Assembly: GCA_041392475.1 (NCBI GenBank)
Contig: JAWKLZ010000001.1
Span: 2,542,001-2,606,000 of the forward strand
Length of the DNA stretch: 64,000 nucleotides
Origin: Chitinophagales bacterium
GTDB lineage: Bacteria; Bacteroidota; Bacteroidia; Chitinophagales; UBA2359
Reading direction: 5' to 3'
Part shown: positions 45,316 to 54,339 of the stretch, piece by piece
Layout: the number at the start of each line of letters is the position of its first letter
Position numbering within the stretch: position 1 is the stretch's first letter
Translations under genes and position numbers: made by a program
Notes under the pieces: model-generated
Databases searched by the model: none
What the model was told of the DNA's origin: nothing
What the model saw: the letters and a program-made list of their open reading frames with translations, nothing else

Positions 45316-47253
45316 CTATTGCAGCCCCTCCAAATACTGCTGTGAAACTTGAAAACCCAAAGCCTTTGCTTTCTGTGCATCCTTCAATGCTTGCGCTTTA
45401 TTATCCATTTGTAGATAGGTTTCAGAACGTGCCAAATAGGCTTGCCCATTTTGAGGCTCGATTTGCAGTGCTTTGTTGAAGTTGTTGATAGCTTTTTGGT
45501 TCTGCTTCAAATTTTTGTAGGAAATACCTTGGTACAGATAACCTTTCACATCATTCGGACGCAATCGTATATACCTATCAAAATCGGGTATAGATTGCTT
45601 AAAATTTTTGATTATGCTGTACAATACGCCTCTATTGATTAGCGATTCTGCATTATTAGGATTGATAGCCAGTGCTTTGTTGATGGCTTCAATGGCTTCG
45701 CTGTGTTTTTGTTGTTTGAAGTAAACACCGCCAATGTTCACATAAGGGCGTTCATCTTTGGCATTGATGGAAATCGCTAATTGTGCATCTTTCAATGACT
45801 TGTCAAATTCTCCCATTTTGTGATAAAGCGAACTTCTACCCACCAAAGCATCGAAGTATTTAGGTTTCAATTGAAGGGTGCGGTTGTAGTCTTTAAGGGC
45901 GGCATCCAACTGCTCTTCTTTGTTGTAATAAGCAGCTCTATTGTTGAGTGCCACAACAGAATTGGGGTATTTTTTAAGTACATCGGTCCAAATGGTTTCA
46001 TCATTTTCCCAAACCTTTGTGCGTTGAAAAGTGAGGAAAGACAAAGCAATCACATAAGCGGCTGCAATGACGGTAACGATGGTTTTTGTTTGTTGCTGCC
46101 GCATGAGTTTGTCAAATCCATAGCCCAAAACGATGAAAATTCCAATATAGGGTAGGTAGGTATATCGGTCTGCCATCACTGCCGCACCGACTGAAATAAA
46201 CTGCATCACCAACACAATATTGACGAAAAAAAAGGCCACTCCCAAGCCAATAATTTTTGTATATCTCCAAGAATACCAAACAGCTGCAATGATGGCTATT
46301 GCTGCAATAGGCATAATTTGGTAAACCACGGGCAGAGCGACATTTAAGTTTGGATAGTCATAAAATGCGGACAATTGGAAAGGAAAAATGGCTTTGACCA
46401 CATACATCACAAATCCATAACAAACGAATACAAATTTTTGGAAGAAAGTAAAAGTATCTAATTCAGAGATAGCTCCTTCTGATTGTGTTTTGAGGGTGAC
46501 AATCCCGATAATGAGAGAAACGATGAAAAAAGGAATTTTGGGAACGATGATTTTTTGCCAATCCCAACGTTTTCGCTTGCTACTGCTTTGTTCATATCGC
46601 CAATAATCCAACAATATCAATACCAAAGGAAATACAACGGCTGCGGGTTTGGACAATACCGAAAGCAGAAACCATACGAAGGTAAAAGCATACAAACGAG
46701 GTTCTTTTTTTAGCCGAAAATGGAGGTAGGAAATCAGTCCTAACAAAAAGAAAAAGGCATACAAAACATCTTTTCGCTCGGCAATCCATGCTACTGATTC
46801 AAGGTGCATGGGGTGAATCCCAAACAAAATAGCCGATGTAAAAGCAACCCATTTTTTGCCTTTGCTCAGCAACCACACAAAGTAAAAAACAAGGACAACA
46901 TTGAGCAAGTGCAGCAAAAGGTTCATTAAATGATAACCAAATGGTTCTACACCTGAAAACTGATAATTAATCGCCAAAGAAAGCATCGTAATAGGGTGGT
47001 AATTACCTGCCACAGGTTGCGAAAAAATGGCCTTCAAATTTTCAACACTCCACTCAAAAATCATCGGATTTTCGGTAATGTAGATGTTGTCGTCCCAACT
47101 GGTAATTCCATTGCTAAGGCTTGGCAAAAAGGCAATAAAAGTCAGCACAATGGACAAAATCAACCATTGACTAATTTGAAGGTTTTGCCACCAAGACCTC
47201 GAATTCTTGCGGGATTGCAGAGTACGAACAGTGCTTTTTTTTCGTGTTGCCAT
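45316..47253 (-). CDS. TMTC-like membrane glycosyltransferase with TPR domain
   Basis: A 645-residue protein from ATG 47253 (MATRKKSTVRTLQSRKN). The first 400 residues hold about ten hydrophobic segments. The first extracytoplasmic loop carries an acidic DD pair (SWDDNIYITENP), the catalytic mark of GT-C glycosyltransferases such as O-mannosyltransferases. Residues about 410-640 are TPR repeats (ALKDYNRTLQLKPKYFDALV, AIEAINKALAINPNNAESL and others). It resembles eukaryotic TMTC proteins and bacterial PMT-TPR proteins; protein O-glycosylation in the envelope is a reasonable inference. It is encoded 37 bases downstream of the App1 phosphatase gene. Confidence 0.85.
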   Translation of the reverse strand: MATRKKSTVRTLQSRKNSRSWWQNLQISQWLILSIVLTFIAFLPSLSNGITSWDDNIYITENPMIFEWSVENLKAIFSQPVAGNYHPITMLSLAINYQFSGVEPFGYHLMNLLLHLLNVVLVFYFVWLLSKGKKWVAFTSAILFGIHPMHLESVAWIAERKDVLYAFFFLLGLISYLHFRLKKEPRLYAFTFVWFLLSVLSKPAAVVFPLVLILLDYWRYEQSSSKRKRWDWQKIIVPKIPFFIVSLIIGIVTLKTQSEGAISELDTFTFFQKFVFVCYGFVMYVVKAIFPFQLSAFYDYPNLNVALPVVYQIMPIAAIAIIAAVWYSWRYTKIIGLGVAFFFVNIVLVMQFISVGAAVMADRYTYLPYIGIFIVLGYGFDKLMRQQQTKTIVTVIAAAYVIALSFLTFQRTKVWENDETIWTDVLKKYPNSVVALNNRAAYYNKEEQLDAALKDYNRTLQLKPKYFDALVGRSSLYHKMGEFDKSLKDAQLAISINAKDERPYVNIGGVYFKQQKHSEAIEAINKALAINPNNAESLINRGVLYSIIKNFKQSIPDFDRYIRLRPNDVKGYLYQGISYKNLKQNQKAINNFNKALQIEPQNGQAYLARSETYLQMDNKAQALKDAQKAKALGFQVSQQYLEGLQ

Positions 47254-47290
47254 GCCGTAAAAATAGGTAAACTTCACCTATGTTTAAAAA

Positions 47291-48433
47291 TTAATCTTCG
47301 TCAAACCAATCGTCCATCAAACTACGGGGTTCGTCCATGCTGTGCTTCACCTTCAATAGCCATTCAGGAGTGATAAAACGGTGTTTGGCTGCATGTTTGG
47401 CTGCTTCAAAACTATTGTCAAACAAGAAAATAGGTACACCTGTTTCCTGTTCGGCAAGTGCCATAATGCGTTCATTGCGTTTGCGGTCTTCTACTTGACG
47501 GATATAGATGGCTACTATTCGATTTGGAAAAGCCTGAACTACTTGAAGGTAAATATCGAGGTCTTTTTCGCCACTATCACCAATCAGAATAAATTGAAGA
47601 GAAGGATAACTCAATAAAATACGCAATACTTCATTGTGTTTGTGGGTTTTGTATTTTATCGCATCCTCATTTTTGTGTATGCCAAAATCACGCAAGAAAA
47701 TAGGCCCTTTGGGAATATCATTGTGGTCTAAAAATTCTTCCAACAAGTCGTATAAATTCCACGGACTATTTGACACATAAAAGAAAGGATTGTTTTGTTC
47801 GCCATCGTTTCCTTTACGCAATGCCCAATAAAATGCAGCTACCCCCCTGAAAGCCAATCGAGAATACGCATTTTTGAAAAAAGTATGGTACAACATTCGG
47901 GTCTTGGATACCACATCTGTTTTGATGACCGTATCGTCCATGTCGCTAATAATTCCTATTTGTGTATCAGGAGTTGGGGTCAAAATTTCGCCAGTAGTCA
48001 CAATCGTGCCGTCAAAAGGAACAGGGGCATCCAACAATTCAATTTTGAGTGTCTGCCACAATGTTTTATGAAAAGAAGGCGTAGGAAGTTCTATGTTAAG
48101 GATATAATACCCTTCTGCATCTGTCATCAAATCAAAAGTATGTTCATCAAAACTTAATCGAACATGGGCATTGGGTATTTCATCGCTTTCAAAGCGTTTG
48201 TAAACATTTACAAAATTTTCCCATTTTCCATCCTTCAATGTAGGCGTGATTTCGGGATTTTCCAGCACTCTCCCCCTGCAATACAAGCGTTTACAATTGC
48301 AGTAACCTCGATAAGGAATCACTTGCAGCTCTCCGATACTTCTGTTTCGATTGCCAATGTTCAATTTCAATTGGTCGAATCGCACTTCAATCAACTCGAT
48401 TTTTTTCCAAAATTGGTCTTTCCAAGTAGTCAT
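47291..48433 (-). CDS. App1-type phosphatidate phosphatase (HAD superfamily)
   Basis: A 380-residue protein of the DUF2183/App1 family. Motif I is IGIISDMDDTVIKTDV (Asp164 nucleophile, Asp166), motif II the FYVSNSPWNLYDLL segment and motif III/IV LIGDSGEKDLDIY, as expected for HAD phosphatases. Yeast App1 removes phosphate from phosphatidic acid; bacterial homologues are assumed to act on phospholipids. The N-terminal third is a beta-rich domain with a CNCKRLYCRGRV segment containing three Cys. ATG 48433 is preferred to the frame from 48460, whose first nine residues are unsupported. It is 37 bases upstream of the TMTC-like gene. Confidence 0.9.
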   Translation of the reverse strand: MTTWKDQFWKKIELIEVRFDQLKLNIGNRNRSIGELQVIPYRGYCNCKRLYCRGRVLENPEITPTLKDGKWENFVNVYKRFESDEIPNAHVRLSFDEHTFDLMTDAEGYYILNIELPTPSFHKTLWQTLKIELLDAPVPFDGTIVTTGEILTPTPDTQIGIISDMDDTVIKTDVVSKTRMLYHTFFKNAYSRLAFRGVAAFYWALRKGNDGEQNNPFFYVSNSPWNLYDLLEEFLDHNDIPKGPIFLRDFGIHKNEDAIKYKTHKHNEVLRILLSYPSLQFILIGDSGEKDLDIYLQVVQAFPNRIVAIYIRQVEDRKRNERIMALAEQETGVPIFLFDNSFEAAKHAAKHRFITPEWLLKVKHSMDEPRSLMDDWFDED

Positions 48434-48611
48434 AAGGGAGAAATGAAAATTAATGTGCAAATAAAAATGAGAAATACGCTTTACAGTCAGTTATTTATGA
48501 AATAACCTGTAAAAGCTTATTTTTCGCATACATCTGTGGCAAACAAAAAAGTTGCTATATGCTGAATGACAGAACGCCTAAAATGTTCAAAATAAGCAAA
48601 AGGGAGGTATA

Positions 48612-48660
48612 AAAAGAAAAACCCTCAAGGCTTTTGTGGAAAAAACATCCTTGAGGGTTG
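48612..48660 (-). terminator. Terminator of the tRNA cluster
   Basis: AACCCTCAAGG and CCTTGAGGGTT form a perfect 11-bp stem. On the minus strand the stem is followed by TTTTTCTTTTT, 34 bases after the last tRNA. Confidence 0.85.
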
Positions 48661-48693
48661 AGAAATAAAATAGAGAGTAATCATCAAAATCTG

Positions 48694-48766
48694 AGCGAAA
48701 GACGAGATTCGAACTCGCGACCCCAACCTTGGCAAGGTTGTGCTCTACCAGCTGAGCTACTTTCGC
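48694..48766 (-). tRNA. tRNA-Gly(GCC), copy 2
   Basis: A 73-base cloverleaf: acceptor GCGAAAG/CTTTCGC, D-arm AGCTCAGCTGGTAGAGC, anticodon loop TTGCCAA (anticodon GCC), T-arm GTTCGAATC, discriminator T. CCA is not encoded. It is identical in the tRNA body to the copy at 48907-48979. Confidence 0.95.
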
Positions 48767-48788
48767 ATTAAAAGACTTGCTATTATTG

Positions 48789-48874
48789 TGCCCCAGGCGG
48801 GAATCGAACCCGCACGGGCCGTAAAGCCCACAGGATTTTAAGTCCTGCGTGTCTACCAGTTCCACCACCAGGGC
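48789..48874 (-). tRNA. tRNA-Leu(TAA)
   Basis: An 86-base class II tRNA with a long variable arm. The anticodon stem CAGGA/TCCTG encloses the loop CTTAAAA (anticodon TAA). The T-arm is GGTTCGATTCC, the acceptor GCCCTGG pairs with CTGGGGC, and the discriminator is A. Confidence 0.95.
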
Positions 48875-48906
48875 AAACAAAGCGTCTTTGATATTATAAA
48901 GAACTG

Positions 48907-48979
48907 AGCGAAAGACGAGATTCGAACTCGCGACCCCAACCTTGGCAAGGTTGTGCTCTACCAGCTGAGCTACTTTCGC
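48907..48979 (-). tRNA. tRNA-Gly(GCC), copy 1
   Basis: A 73-base tRNA identical to the copy 213 bases downstream, and first in the transcript. Anticodon GCC. A -7 promoter box lies 15-22 bases upstream. The order Gly-Leu-Gly on one strand, ending in a single terminator, indicates one primary transcript. Confidence 0.95.
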
Positions 48980-48993
48980 ATTTTTTTTAAGAA

Positions 48994-49001
48994 CAAATTT
49001 A
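48994..49001 (-). promoter_or_regulatory. -7 promoter box of the tRNA cluster
   Basis: TAAATTTG on the minus strand, a full match to TAnnTTTG, 15-22 bases before the first tRNA. No clean -33 TTTG is visible. Confidence 0.5.
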
Positions 49002-49172
49002 CCACAGAGTATATCTGTGTGTATTTTTGTAATTGGGCTGCAAATATAAAACAATTCACAAAACAGAGGAAAGAATTATTCGATATTTTTTTTAATAAAA
49101 TAAGCAACCAACCTAAAATCCTACTATTGAACACAATACGCTACCATTTAGTTCCATCTTTTTCTAAAATTT

Positions 49173-50819
49173 TCAAACAAGGGTTATTTGTGGTACTCCA
49201 TCCAATAGATACCCATCATTGAAGTATTTTTGAAGGAAGTCCATTGAGTTCTCCCACAAAAATTTACGAATAAAGTAGGCGGGGGTTTTATCGAAGACAA
49301 GCTCTTTGTATCGCTGAACTTGAGGGTTATCTGAATCGGGTATTGCCAAACGTTCTTCCCAATGTGTCACAAAATCCGTTTCCATGTTTTTGAACCCTTC
49401 TGCACTCGTGTATAAATCAACTGGATTAATTAACCCTTCGTAATCACTCCCCAAACAAATATGATTCCATGCTTTTTCGCTTCCATAAACAGCTACAATA
49501 TGTAACAGCTGATTGAAGATAACCGAAATACATACACTTTTTGCTTTTTCTTGACTCTCTTTTTTCCACAATGCATACATATCCATATCCGTTGCAAGCG
49601 CATCCTCAGGCAATTTTTTACCCAGAATTCTCCGCTCGTCAATCATCACACCAATCAATCCATCGCTGTTGATAATCGTACGAATTTCGTCATCAAATAA
49701 ATTGATGTTGCCCAGGTTGAAAGTGGATTTTTTCTGAGCCTTCTTTTTTGCAGGATAAGTATAGGCTTCAAGAATGGTTTTTCTACCATTGACCGCTGAA
49801 TGACTGCAAATAATGGGAATGGGTTGGTCTTTGTAAGTGGTTTGCAGTAGTTTGTAGTAATCTATTCTTGCTTGTGCGCTCATGTGTTTGACATCAATCA
49901 AAATGCTGCGGTATTTTTTACCTTCTTTTTGATAACGCATTAGCAACAGCTTCAATGCCTGCTTGCCAAAATCCGTGATGCCTAAATCAAAATATTTTTT
50001 GCCGTGAATTTTTCCTTTTTGGTGAAGTAGCCAATTGGCTATAGTAATTGGAAATTCAAATGTTTGAGCGTGTCCTGATAAATGATTGTAGAAATGATGG
50101 GAAAACGTGATAAAAAAGGGTGGGTGTTCCCATTCTGTTTTTACCTTCAATATGTTGGCCAACAACCGCTCTTGGAATTTTTTGAAGTGTGGTGAATCTT
50201 TCTTTTTCTCCTCTTTTACCATGTTGACCACTTTTCCTTTCTTCAAAATATCACTGGCAAAAGCGTGTGCTCCTTCAATGGAGGGAATGATGGGGAAAAC
50301 TTTTTTATCTGTACGGTTGAGGGCAATTTCTATCTCGTTGAAGCTACTAACCAATTGATATTCATATCCACATTTAGAAAGCGTGTTTTTACCTTGGTGC
50401 CTTTTTAGGTATTCGTATTCCTGCTGCAATTGTGTAAAATAGGAGCGTGTGAAAGCCTGCAATTCATTGATGCGTTCTACATCAAAGCCTGTAATGAAGG
50501 CAATTAATTTGTCTAAATTCAGCAAATCTGTGTCAAAAGGCCCAGAATCATCTTGATGGCTGCCACGTTTTACAAATCCTCTTTCGAGCGGATATAGTGC
50601 CAAGGTAATACATCGAAGTTTACCTTCAATGGCTGCGTCTAAATTGATTTGGGATTCAAACACCGAACCTACATCAAATTTTTCGAGAATCCATACCTTC
50701 TGATCTTCAGTAGGTTGACGTTTTTTCCAGATATTGGGATCGGGGATTATGCCATCTTCATTTTTGGCATTGAAGGGTTTGAAGCTGGGATGACAGTGTA
50801 GGTCAAAGATTGCAGACAT
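49173..50819 (-). CDS. Membrane dipeptidase-like hydrolase (peptidase M19)
   Basis: A 548-residue amidohydrolase-superfamily protein resembling renal dipeptidase (M19). Metal-binding sites are visible: the DLHCHPSFKPF opening (His-x-His), the central Glu in PSIEGAHAF, and later His in TFSHHFYNHLSGH and ICSHSAVNG. SILIDVKHMSAQARIDYY corresponds to the conserved lid-helix region. It is longer than typical M19 enzymes (about 330-400 residues) because of charged insertions at about 60-150 and around 380-420. No signal peptide is present, so it is predicted to be cytosolic. The natural substrate is probably a dipeptide or a related amide. Confidence 0.8.
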   Translation of the reverse strand: MSAIFDLHCHPSFKPFNAKNEDGIIPDPNIWKKRQPTEDQKVWILEKFDVGSVFESQINLDAAIEGKLRCITLALYPLERGFVKRGSHQDDSGPFDTDLLNLDKLIAFITGFDVERINELQAFTRSYFTQLQQEYEYLKRHQGKNTLSKCGYEYQLVSSFNEIEIALNRTDKKVFPIIPSIEGAHAFASDILKKGKVVNMVKEEKKKDSPHFKKFQERLLANILKVKTEWEHPPFFITFSHHFYNHLSGHAQTFEFPITIANWLLHQKGKIHGKKYFDLGITDFGKQALKLLLMRYQKEGKKYRSILIDVKHMSAQARIDYYKLLQTTYKDQPIPIICSHSAVNGRKTILEAYTYPAKKKAQKKSTFNLGNINLFDDEIRTIINSDGLIGVMIDERRILGKKLPEDALATDMDMYALWKKESQEKAKSVCISVIFNQLLHIVAVYGSEKAWNHICLGSDYEGLINPVDLYTSAEGFKNMETDFVTHWEERLAIPDSDNPQVQRYKELVFDKTPAYFIRKFLWENSMDFLQKYFNDGYLLDGVPQITLV

Positions 50820-50987
50820 ACGTTTTGGATTTTTTCAGTGTGTATCAAAAATAAATCTAAAGTAAATACTTTTTTCTAAAAAAGCGAATTGAAACAGCTT
50901 TTTTATAACATCTTATATCCGAACTTTCTTTCTGCAAAATGTGTTTGCCTACAATTCTATCTTTCGAGATTTTAAAAAATTTACCTT

Positions 50988-50995
50988 TACCTTTG
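50988..50995 (+). promoter_or_regulatory. -7 promoter box upstream of mnmA
   Basis: TACCTTTG, a full match to TAnnTTTG, about 95 bases before the mnmA start. The -33 region has only a TTTCG at the expected distance. Confidence 0.45.
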
Positions 50996-51090
50996 CAGTA
51001 AAGAGTTAACCTTCAATAGGGAACTAAATTTTTATAACAAAATGAAAATCTTTTTTTTCATCTCGATTTTCATCTTTATTTTCAATCATT

Positions 51091-52200
51091 ATGAGCAAGC
51101 ACGGAAAAGTATTGGTAGCAATGAGCGGCGGAATTGACAGTACAGTTACGGCAATTATGTTGCACAATCAAGGATATGAGGTGATTGGTATCACCATGAA
51201 AACATGGGACTATGCAACTTCTGGCGGCTCTAAAAAAGAAACGGGTTGTTGTAGTTTGGATTCTATCAACGATGCGAGGGCGGTGGCTGTTGACATGGGT
51301 TTTCACCACTTTATCATCGACATCAGAGAGGAATTTGGCGATTGGGTAATCGACAATTTTGTGGACGAATATTTGGCAGGGCGAACGCCAAACCCCTGTA
51401 TCATGTGCAATACACACATCAAATGGGCGGCTTTGCTTCGCAGAGCTGATGCACTTGATTGTGAGTTTATTGCGACAGGTCATTATGCCCAAAAACGCTT
51501 TGAGAATGGACGGCACATCGTTTCGAAAGGCATTGACGAAAACAAGGATCAGTCCTACGTTTTGTGGGGATTGAAGCAAGAAAACTTGGGTCGAACGATG
51601 TTTCCTGTTGGGCAATTCCACAAACCCCACATCCGACAAATGGCGCGCGATATGGGCTATCACGAATTGGCGAAAAAAGCGGAAAGCTACGAAATCTGCT
51701 TTATTCCCGACAATGACTACCGTGGATTTTTGAGTAGAAGGGTGGAAGGTTTGGAGAAGGAGGTGAATGGCGGCAATTTTGTCTTGACGGACGGAACAGT
51801 GGTCGGCAAACATCGTGGTTATCCGTTTTATACGATTGGGCAACGCCGTGGTTTGGGTATTGCTTTAGGCGAACCGATGTATGTGACCCGCATTGTGCCT
51901 GAAAGCAATACGGTGGTTTTGGGTGAGTTCGATGACTTGAAACTGAATGGTATGTTGGTCCGAAATATCAACATGGTGAAATATCCCGATTTGGGCGTAG
52001 GCATGGATGCGGTGGTGAAAATTCGCTCACAACATGCGGGCGCACCTGCTTTTATCGAAAAAGATCCAAATAGCGATATGGTGAAAGTGACTTTCAAAAC
52101 AAGGGTAGATGCGATTGCGCCTGGTCAATCGGCGGTGTTTTATGATGGCGATGATGTGATTGGTGGAGGGCATATTTGGGAGAGTTTTGAGGTGGGGTAG
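51091..52200 (+). CDS. mnmA: tRNA-specific 2-thiouridylase MnmA
   Basis: A 369-residue enzyme that thiolates U34 of tRNA-Lys, -Glu and -Gln using ATP and a persulfide sulfur donor. The PP-loop is SGGIDS (residues 12-17). The catalytic cysteines lie in NPCIMCN (Cys103, Cys106) and SYEICFIPDN (Cys203). The GHYA segment at 130-133 and the C-terminal beta-barrel (LGEPMYVTRIVPESNTVVLG) fit. The start MSKHGKVLVAMSGGIDS is standard. A terminator follows at 52293. Confidence 0.97.
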   Translation: MSKHGKVLVAMSGGIDSTVTAIMLHNQGYEVIGITMKTWDYATSGGSKKETGCCSLDSINDARAVAVDMGFHHFIIDIREEFGDWVIDNFVDEYLAGRTPNPCIMCNTHIKWAALLRRADALDCEFIATGHYAQKRFENGRHIVSKGIDENKDQSYVLWGLKQENLGRTMFPVGQFHKPHIRQMARDMGYHELAKKAESYEICFIPDNDYRGFLSRRVEGLEKEVNGGNFVLTDGTVVGKHRGYPFYTIGQRRGLGIALGEPMYVTRIVPESNTVVLGEFDDLKLNGMLVRNINMVKYPDLGVGMDAVVKIRSQHAGAPAFIEKDPNSDMVKVTFKTRVDAIAPGQSAVFYDGDDVIGGGHIWESFEVG

Positions 52201-52292
52201 AACAAGAACTGCTCGTTTTATGAATAAAGTACGTGTTTTGAAGTTTGTTCGATGACGAATCAAATCACAAATCCATCAATACAGTGTATATA

Positions 52293-52328
52293 AAATCCCA
52301 CTATCGTAATTACCATAGTGGGATTTTT
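52293..52328 (+). terminator. Terminator downstream of mnmA
   Basis: AAATCCCACTAT and ATAGTGGGATTT form a perfect 12-bp stem with a 10-base loop followed by TTT. It also serves the opposite strand because of its upstream A-run. Confidence 0.85.
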
Positions 52329-52350
52329 GCTAATTTGACCTTTGCCAACT

Positions 52351-52575
52351 TCAATTCACCTCCTTCATCCATATCACCCAAACCTCATCCTCCATGATGA
52401 ATTTGTATTGTTTTTCTTTTCTAAGTCGAGAAGCCAAACCTACATAACCAATCAAATTGTGTTCTCTATCAGAAAGTGCATTGTAAAGCTTCTTCAAATT
52501 TGACCACACACTTGTTTCATTCGTTGGAACATGCTGCAACAAATAAACTTTTTGAATTCTTTTTCTTTGTTGCAT
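52351..52575 (-). CDS. Small partner protein of KilA-N module A
   Basis: A 74-residue protein of unknown function from ATG 52575 (MQQRKRIQKVYLLQHVPTNE). A longer frame to 52620 would run into the divergent promoter. It is paralogous to the 71-residue product at 54808-55023: both have a (K/R)(I/V)YLLQxVxTNE start, a WSNLKKLY helix, and a C-terminus ending EDEVWVIW(M/V)KEVN. It is basic overall, and the YLLQ/TNE pattern recalls short DNA-binding modules of phage homing enzymes, but no family was recognised. It is divergently transcribed from the KilA-N gene, 124 bases apart. Confidence 0.7.
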   Translation of the reverse strand: MQQRKRIQKVYLLQHVPTNETSVWSNLKKLYNALSDREHNLIGYVGLASRLRKEKQYKFIMEDEVWVIWMKEVN

Positions 52576-52584
52576 TATAATATG

Positions 52585-52616
52585 TTTGCCATGATAAATA
52601 AAAAACACTAAATTTG
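52585..52616 (+). promoter_or_regulatory. Promoter of KilA-N gene A
   Basis: TTTG (52585-52588), 20 bases, then TAAATTTG (52609-52616), a full match to the Bacteroidota consensus. The expected transcription start, about 52623, puts a hairpin (52633-52670) within the first bases of the transcript. Confidence 0.65.
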
Positions 52617-52632
52617 CCAATATAAATAATCA

Positions 52633-52670
52633 GAGGATATTGCCGTTCGCCAAAACTTAACAATATCCTC
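52633..52670 (+). promoter_or_regulatory. 5' leader hairpin of KilA-N gene A
   Basis: GAGGATATTG and CAATATCCTC form a perfect 10-bp stem with an 18-base loop, 30 bases before the start codon. Copy B has a different stem sequence at the corresponding place. Confidence 0.6.
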
Positions 52671-52699
52671 CCAATTCTTACTTTTAAAATTTAAAAGCA

Positions 52700-54016
52700 A
52701 TGTCAAATTTACACATTTTTACCTACAACAATCACCAAATCACTTTTGATTTTAGAACAGAGCAGAAAATGGTCAATGCTACGGAAATGGCAAAACCGTT
52801 CGGCAAACGTCCTTCTAAGTTTTTGGAAATCGCAGAAGTAAAAGAGTACATTAAGAATTTGGAACAAAAAAGTGATGTCCGTCAGGCGGTCATCACTATT
52901 AGAGGAAAATTTAAAGATGGGAGACCACAAGGAACTTGGATGCACAAAATTTTGGCGTTAAGGTTTGCTCAATGGTTGGATGTTTGTTTTGCGATATGGG
53001 TAGATGAAAGGATTGAAGAACTCCTAAAACACGGTTACACTCAAATCAGCGGCTTGTGGGTTTATTTCTTTCAATCCACAGCTTCAAAAATTGTCAAAAT
53101 CGGACAAACCCATAACCTGCAAAGGCGACAAAACACCATCGAAAACAGTCATGGTTATCCTATCAAACTATTGAAAGCCATCAGAGTACCCGATGAATCT
53201 CACGAAAAAGCGATTCACAAACAGTTCAAACACATCCGATTGAAGGGAGAATGGTTTAAACTCACCCCCAAATTGCAGCAATTCATCGAAGACCTGCCCA
53301 ATCACCTCGACCCCGAAGAACAAACCCTCCGCAGCGAAAACTCCGAATTGACCCTCAAAAACATAGATTTGCAGCAGCAAGTCGACATACTCCAAGATTT
53401 CCGCAAAATGGTGGTATCACAAATTCAACAACTCAAAACCCAACATCAATTTGACCAAAACAGCCTACAAGAATCCCAAAACTACAACCAACTCCTACAG
53501 GATTTGCTTCAATTGGACATCTCCAAATGGATGAACGAACCACTGAGTACCACCAAAGTCATGCGAAATTTACGGACAGAGGTGCATGGTTATCAACGTC
53601 AATTGGCATTGGCTTGGCTGCACATTGTCGAAAAAGACCACCTCCTGGAAGCCATTGAAGCAAGTCACCAAAGCATTTTATCGGAACTCAGTTCCAAAAA
53701 CCGCAAAAATTTCACGCACCTGAGCCTGTTGATTCACAAACAGCTTAAAGGCGAACAAGGTTGGCAAGCTTTCGCCAAATATTTTGAAGCCTGCTACCCC
53801 AAACTCCTCGACCGCCTGCAAGTCCGCTTCCCGAGCCTCAACGAAAACGATTTGAAGTTTTGCAGCTATACATTGATGGGTTTGACACATGAGGATATTT
53901 CTTTTTTGATGGATTTTGGGGTTGGTAGTGCTGCATTGAAGGGAGCGAGATTGCGGGAGAAGTTGGGGATTAAAAATAAGAAGATTGACATTGGGGAGTT
54001 TTTGAAGGGGATGTGA
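52700..54016 (+). CDS. KilA-N / T5orf172 (GIY-YIG-like) / LuxR-HTH protein, module A
   Basis: A 438-residue predicted DNA-binding protein with four parts. Residues about 23-110: a KilA-N domain (MVNATEMAKPFGKRPSKFLE ... QGTWMHKILALRFAQWLD), a DNA-binding fold of phages and large DNA viruses. Residues about 118-185: a T5orf172/MUG113-type GIY-YIG-like domain (WVYFFQ, KIVKIGQTHNLQRRQ, HEKAIHKQF, KGEWFKL) holding the Arg and Glu typical of that nuclease fold. Residues about 203-262: a coiled coil. Residues about 384-425: a LuxR-like helix-turn-helix (NENDLKFCSYTLMGLTHEDI ... ALKGARLREKLGI). From about residue 107 to the end it is almost identical to module B, but the KilA-N half differs strongly. 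The arrangement was not recognised as a named system; nuclease activity is not proven. Confidence 0.85.
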   Translation: MSNLHIFTYNNHQITFDFRTEQKMVNATEMAKPFGKRPSKFLEIAEVKEYIKNLEQKSDVRQAVITIRGKFKDGRPQGTWMHKILALRFAQWLDVCFAIWVDERIEELLKHGYTQISGLWVYFFQSTASKIVKIGQTHNLQRRQNTIENSHGYPIKLLKAIRVPDESHEKAIHKQFKHIRLKGEWFKLTPKLQQFIEDLPNHLDPEEQTLRSENSELTLKNIDLQQQVDILQDFRKMVVSQIQQLKTQHQFDQNSLQESQNYNQLLQDLLQLDISKWMNEPLSTTKVMRNLRTEVHGYQRQLALAWLHIVEKDHLLEAIEASHQSILSELSSKNRKNFTHLSLLIHKQLKGEQGWQAFAKYFEACYPKLLDRLQVRFPSLNENDLKFCSYTLMGLTHEDISFLMDFGVGSAALKGARLREKLGIKNKKIDIGEFLKGM

Positions 54017-54191
54017 GAGTTTTATTTTTAAATTTGAAAAAAGTGCTTTATATTTACCTTGATTTCAAAACTTTTAAATTCAAGGTGTCATGAGAGGGTT
54101 TTCAGTTTTTTGGAGTGGATTGTATTTGATTCGGGTTTTGGAAAGTGAGAATGGAAAGATTTTGGGGAGTGGAAAGGTGTTGGTGGAGTGA
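53016..54191 (+). repeat. 1,176-bp long direct repeat, copy A
   Basis: Nearly identical to 55485-56660 (offset 2,469 bases), with a small number of single-base differences. It covers the last three quarters of the KilA-N gene and the 175 bases after it, ending exactly at a T9SS-domain stop codon. Confidence 0.93.
54090..54191 (+). pseudogene. Remnant of a T9SS C-terminal sorting domain
   Basis: A 33-codon frame whose last 28 codons read FWSGLYLIRVLESENGKILG and end SGKVLVE. This is the same C-terminus that ends the two large surface proteins at 58868 and 62533. No upstream part of such a gene remains. It is present again at 56559-56660. Confidence 0.75.
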
Positions 54192-54251
54192 GTGAAAATT
54201 CGCCAACACCTGCAAGGTTCAGCGACATTTGAACGGACAAAACATACAATA

Positions 54252-54295
54252 GTTGTCCTTTTAGAATCACATTTTACCAATTATAAAAGGACAAC
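54252..54295. terminator. Hairpin near the KilA-N module A
   Basis: GTTGTCCTTTTA pairs perfectly with TAAAAGGACAAC over a 20-base loop. It lies between the module and the convergent lipoprotein gene and may terminate either; T-runs are weak. Confidence 0.5.
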
Positions 54296-54339
54296 ATTAT
54301 TTATAAATCCATTTCAAAAACGGAAGACAAGCGATGCCT

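Noticed and set aside
48587..49054. 155-codon minus-strand frame with repeated KVAQLVEHNLAKVG peptides
   Set aside because: It is translation through the tRNA-Gly, tRNA-Leu, tRNA-Gly cluster; the repeat is the duplicated tRNA.
51041..51136. Phe/Ile-rich 31-codon frame overlapping the mnmA start, possible leader peptide
   Set aside because: It is mostly T-rich leader DNA and has no terminator or regulatory hairpin after it.
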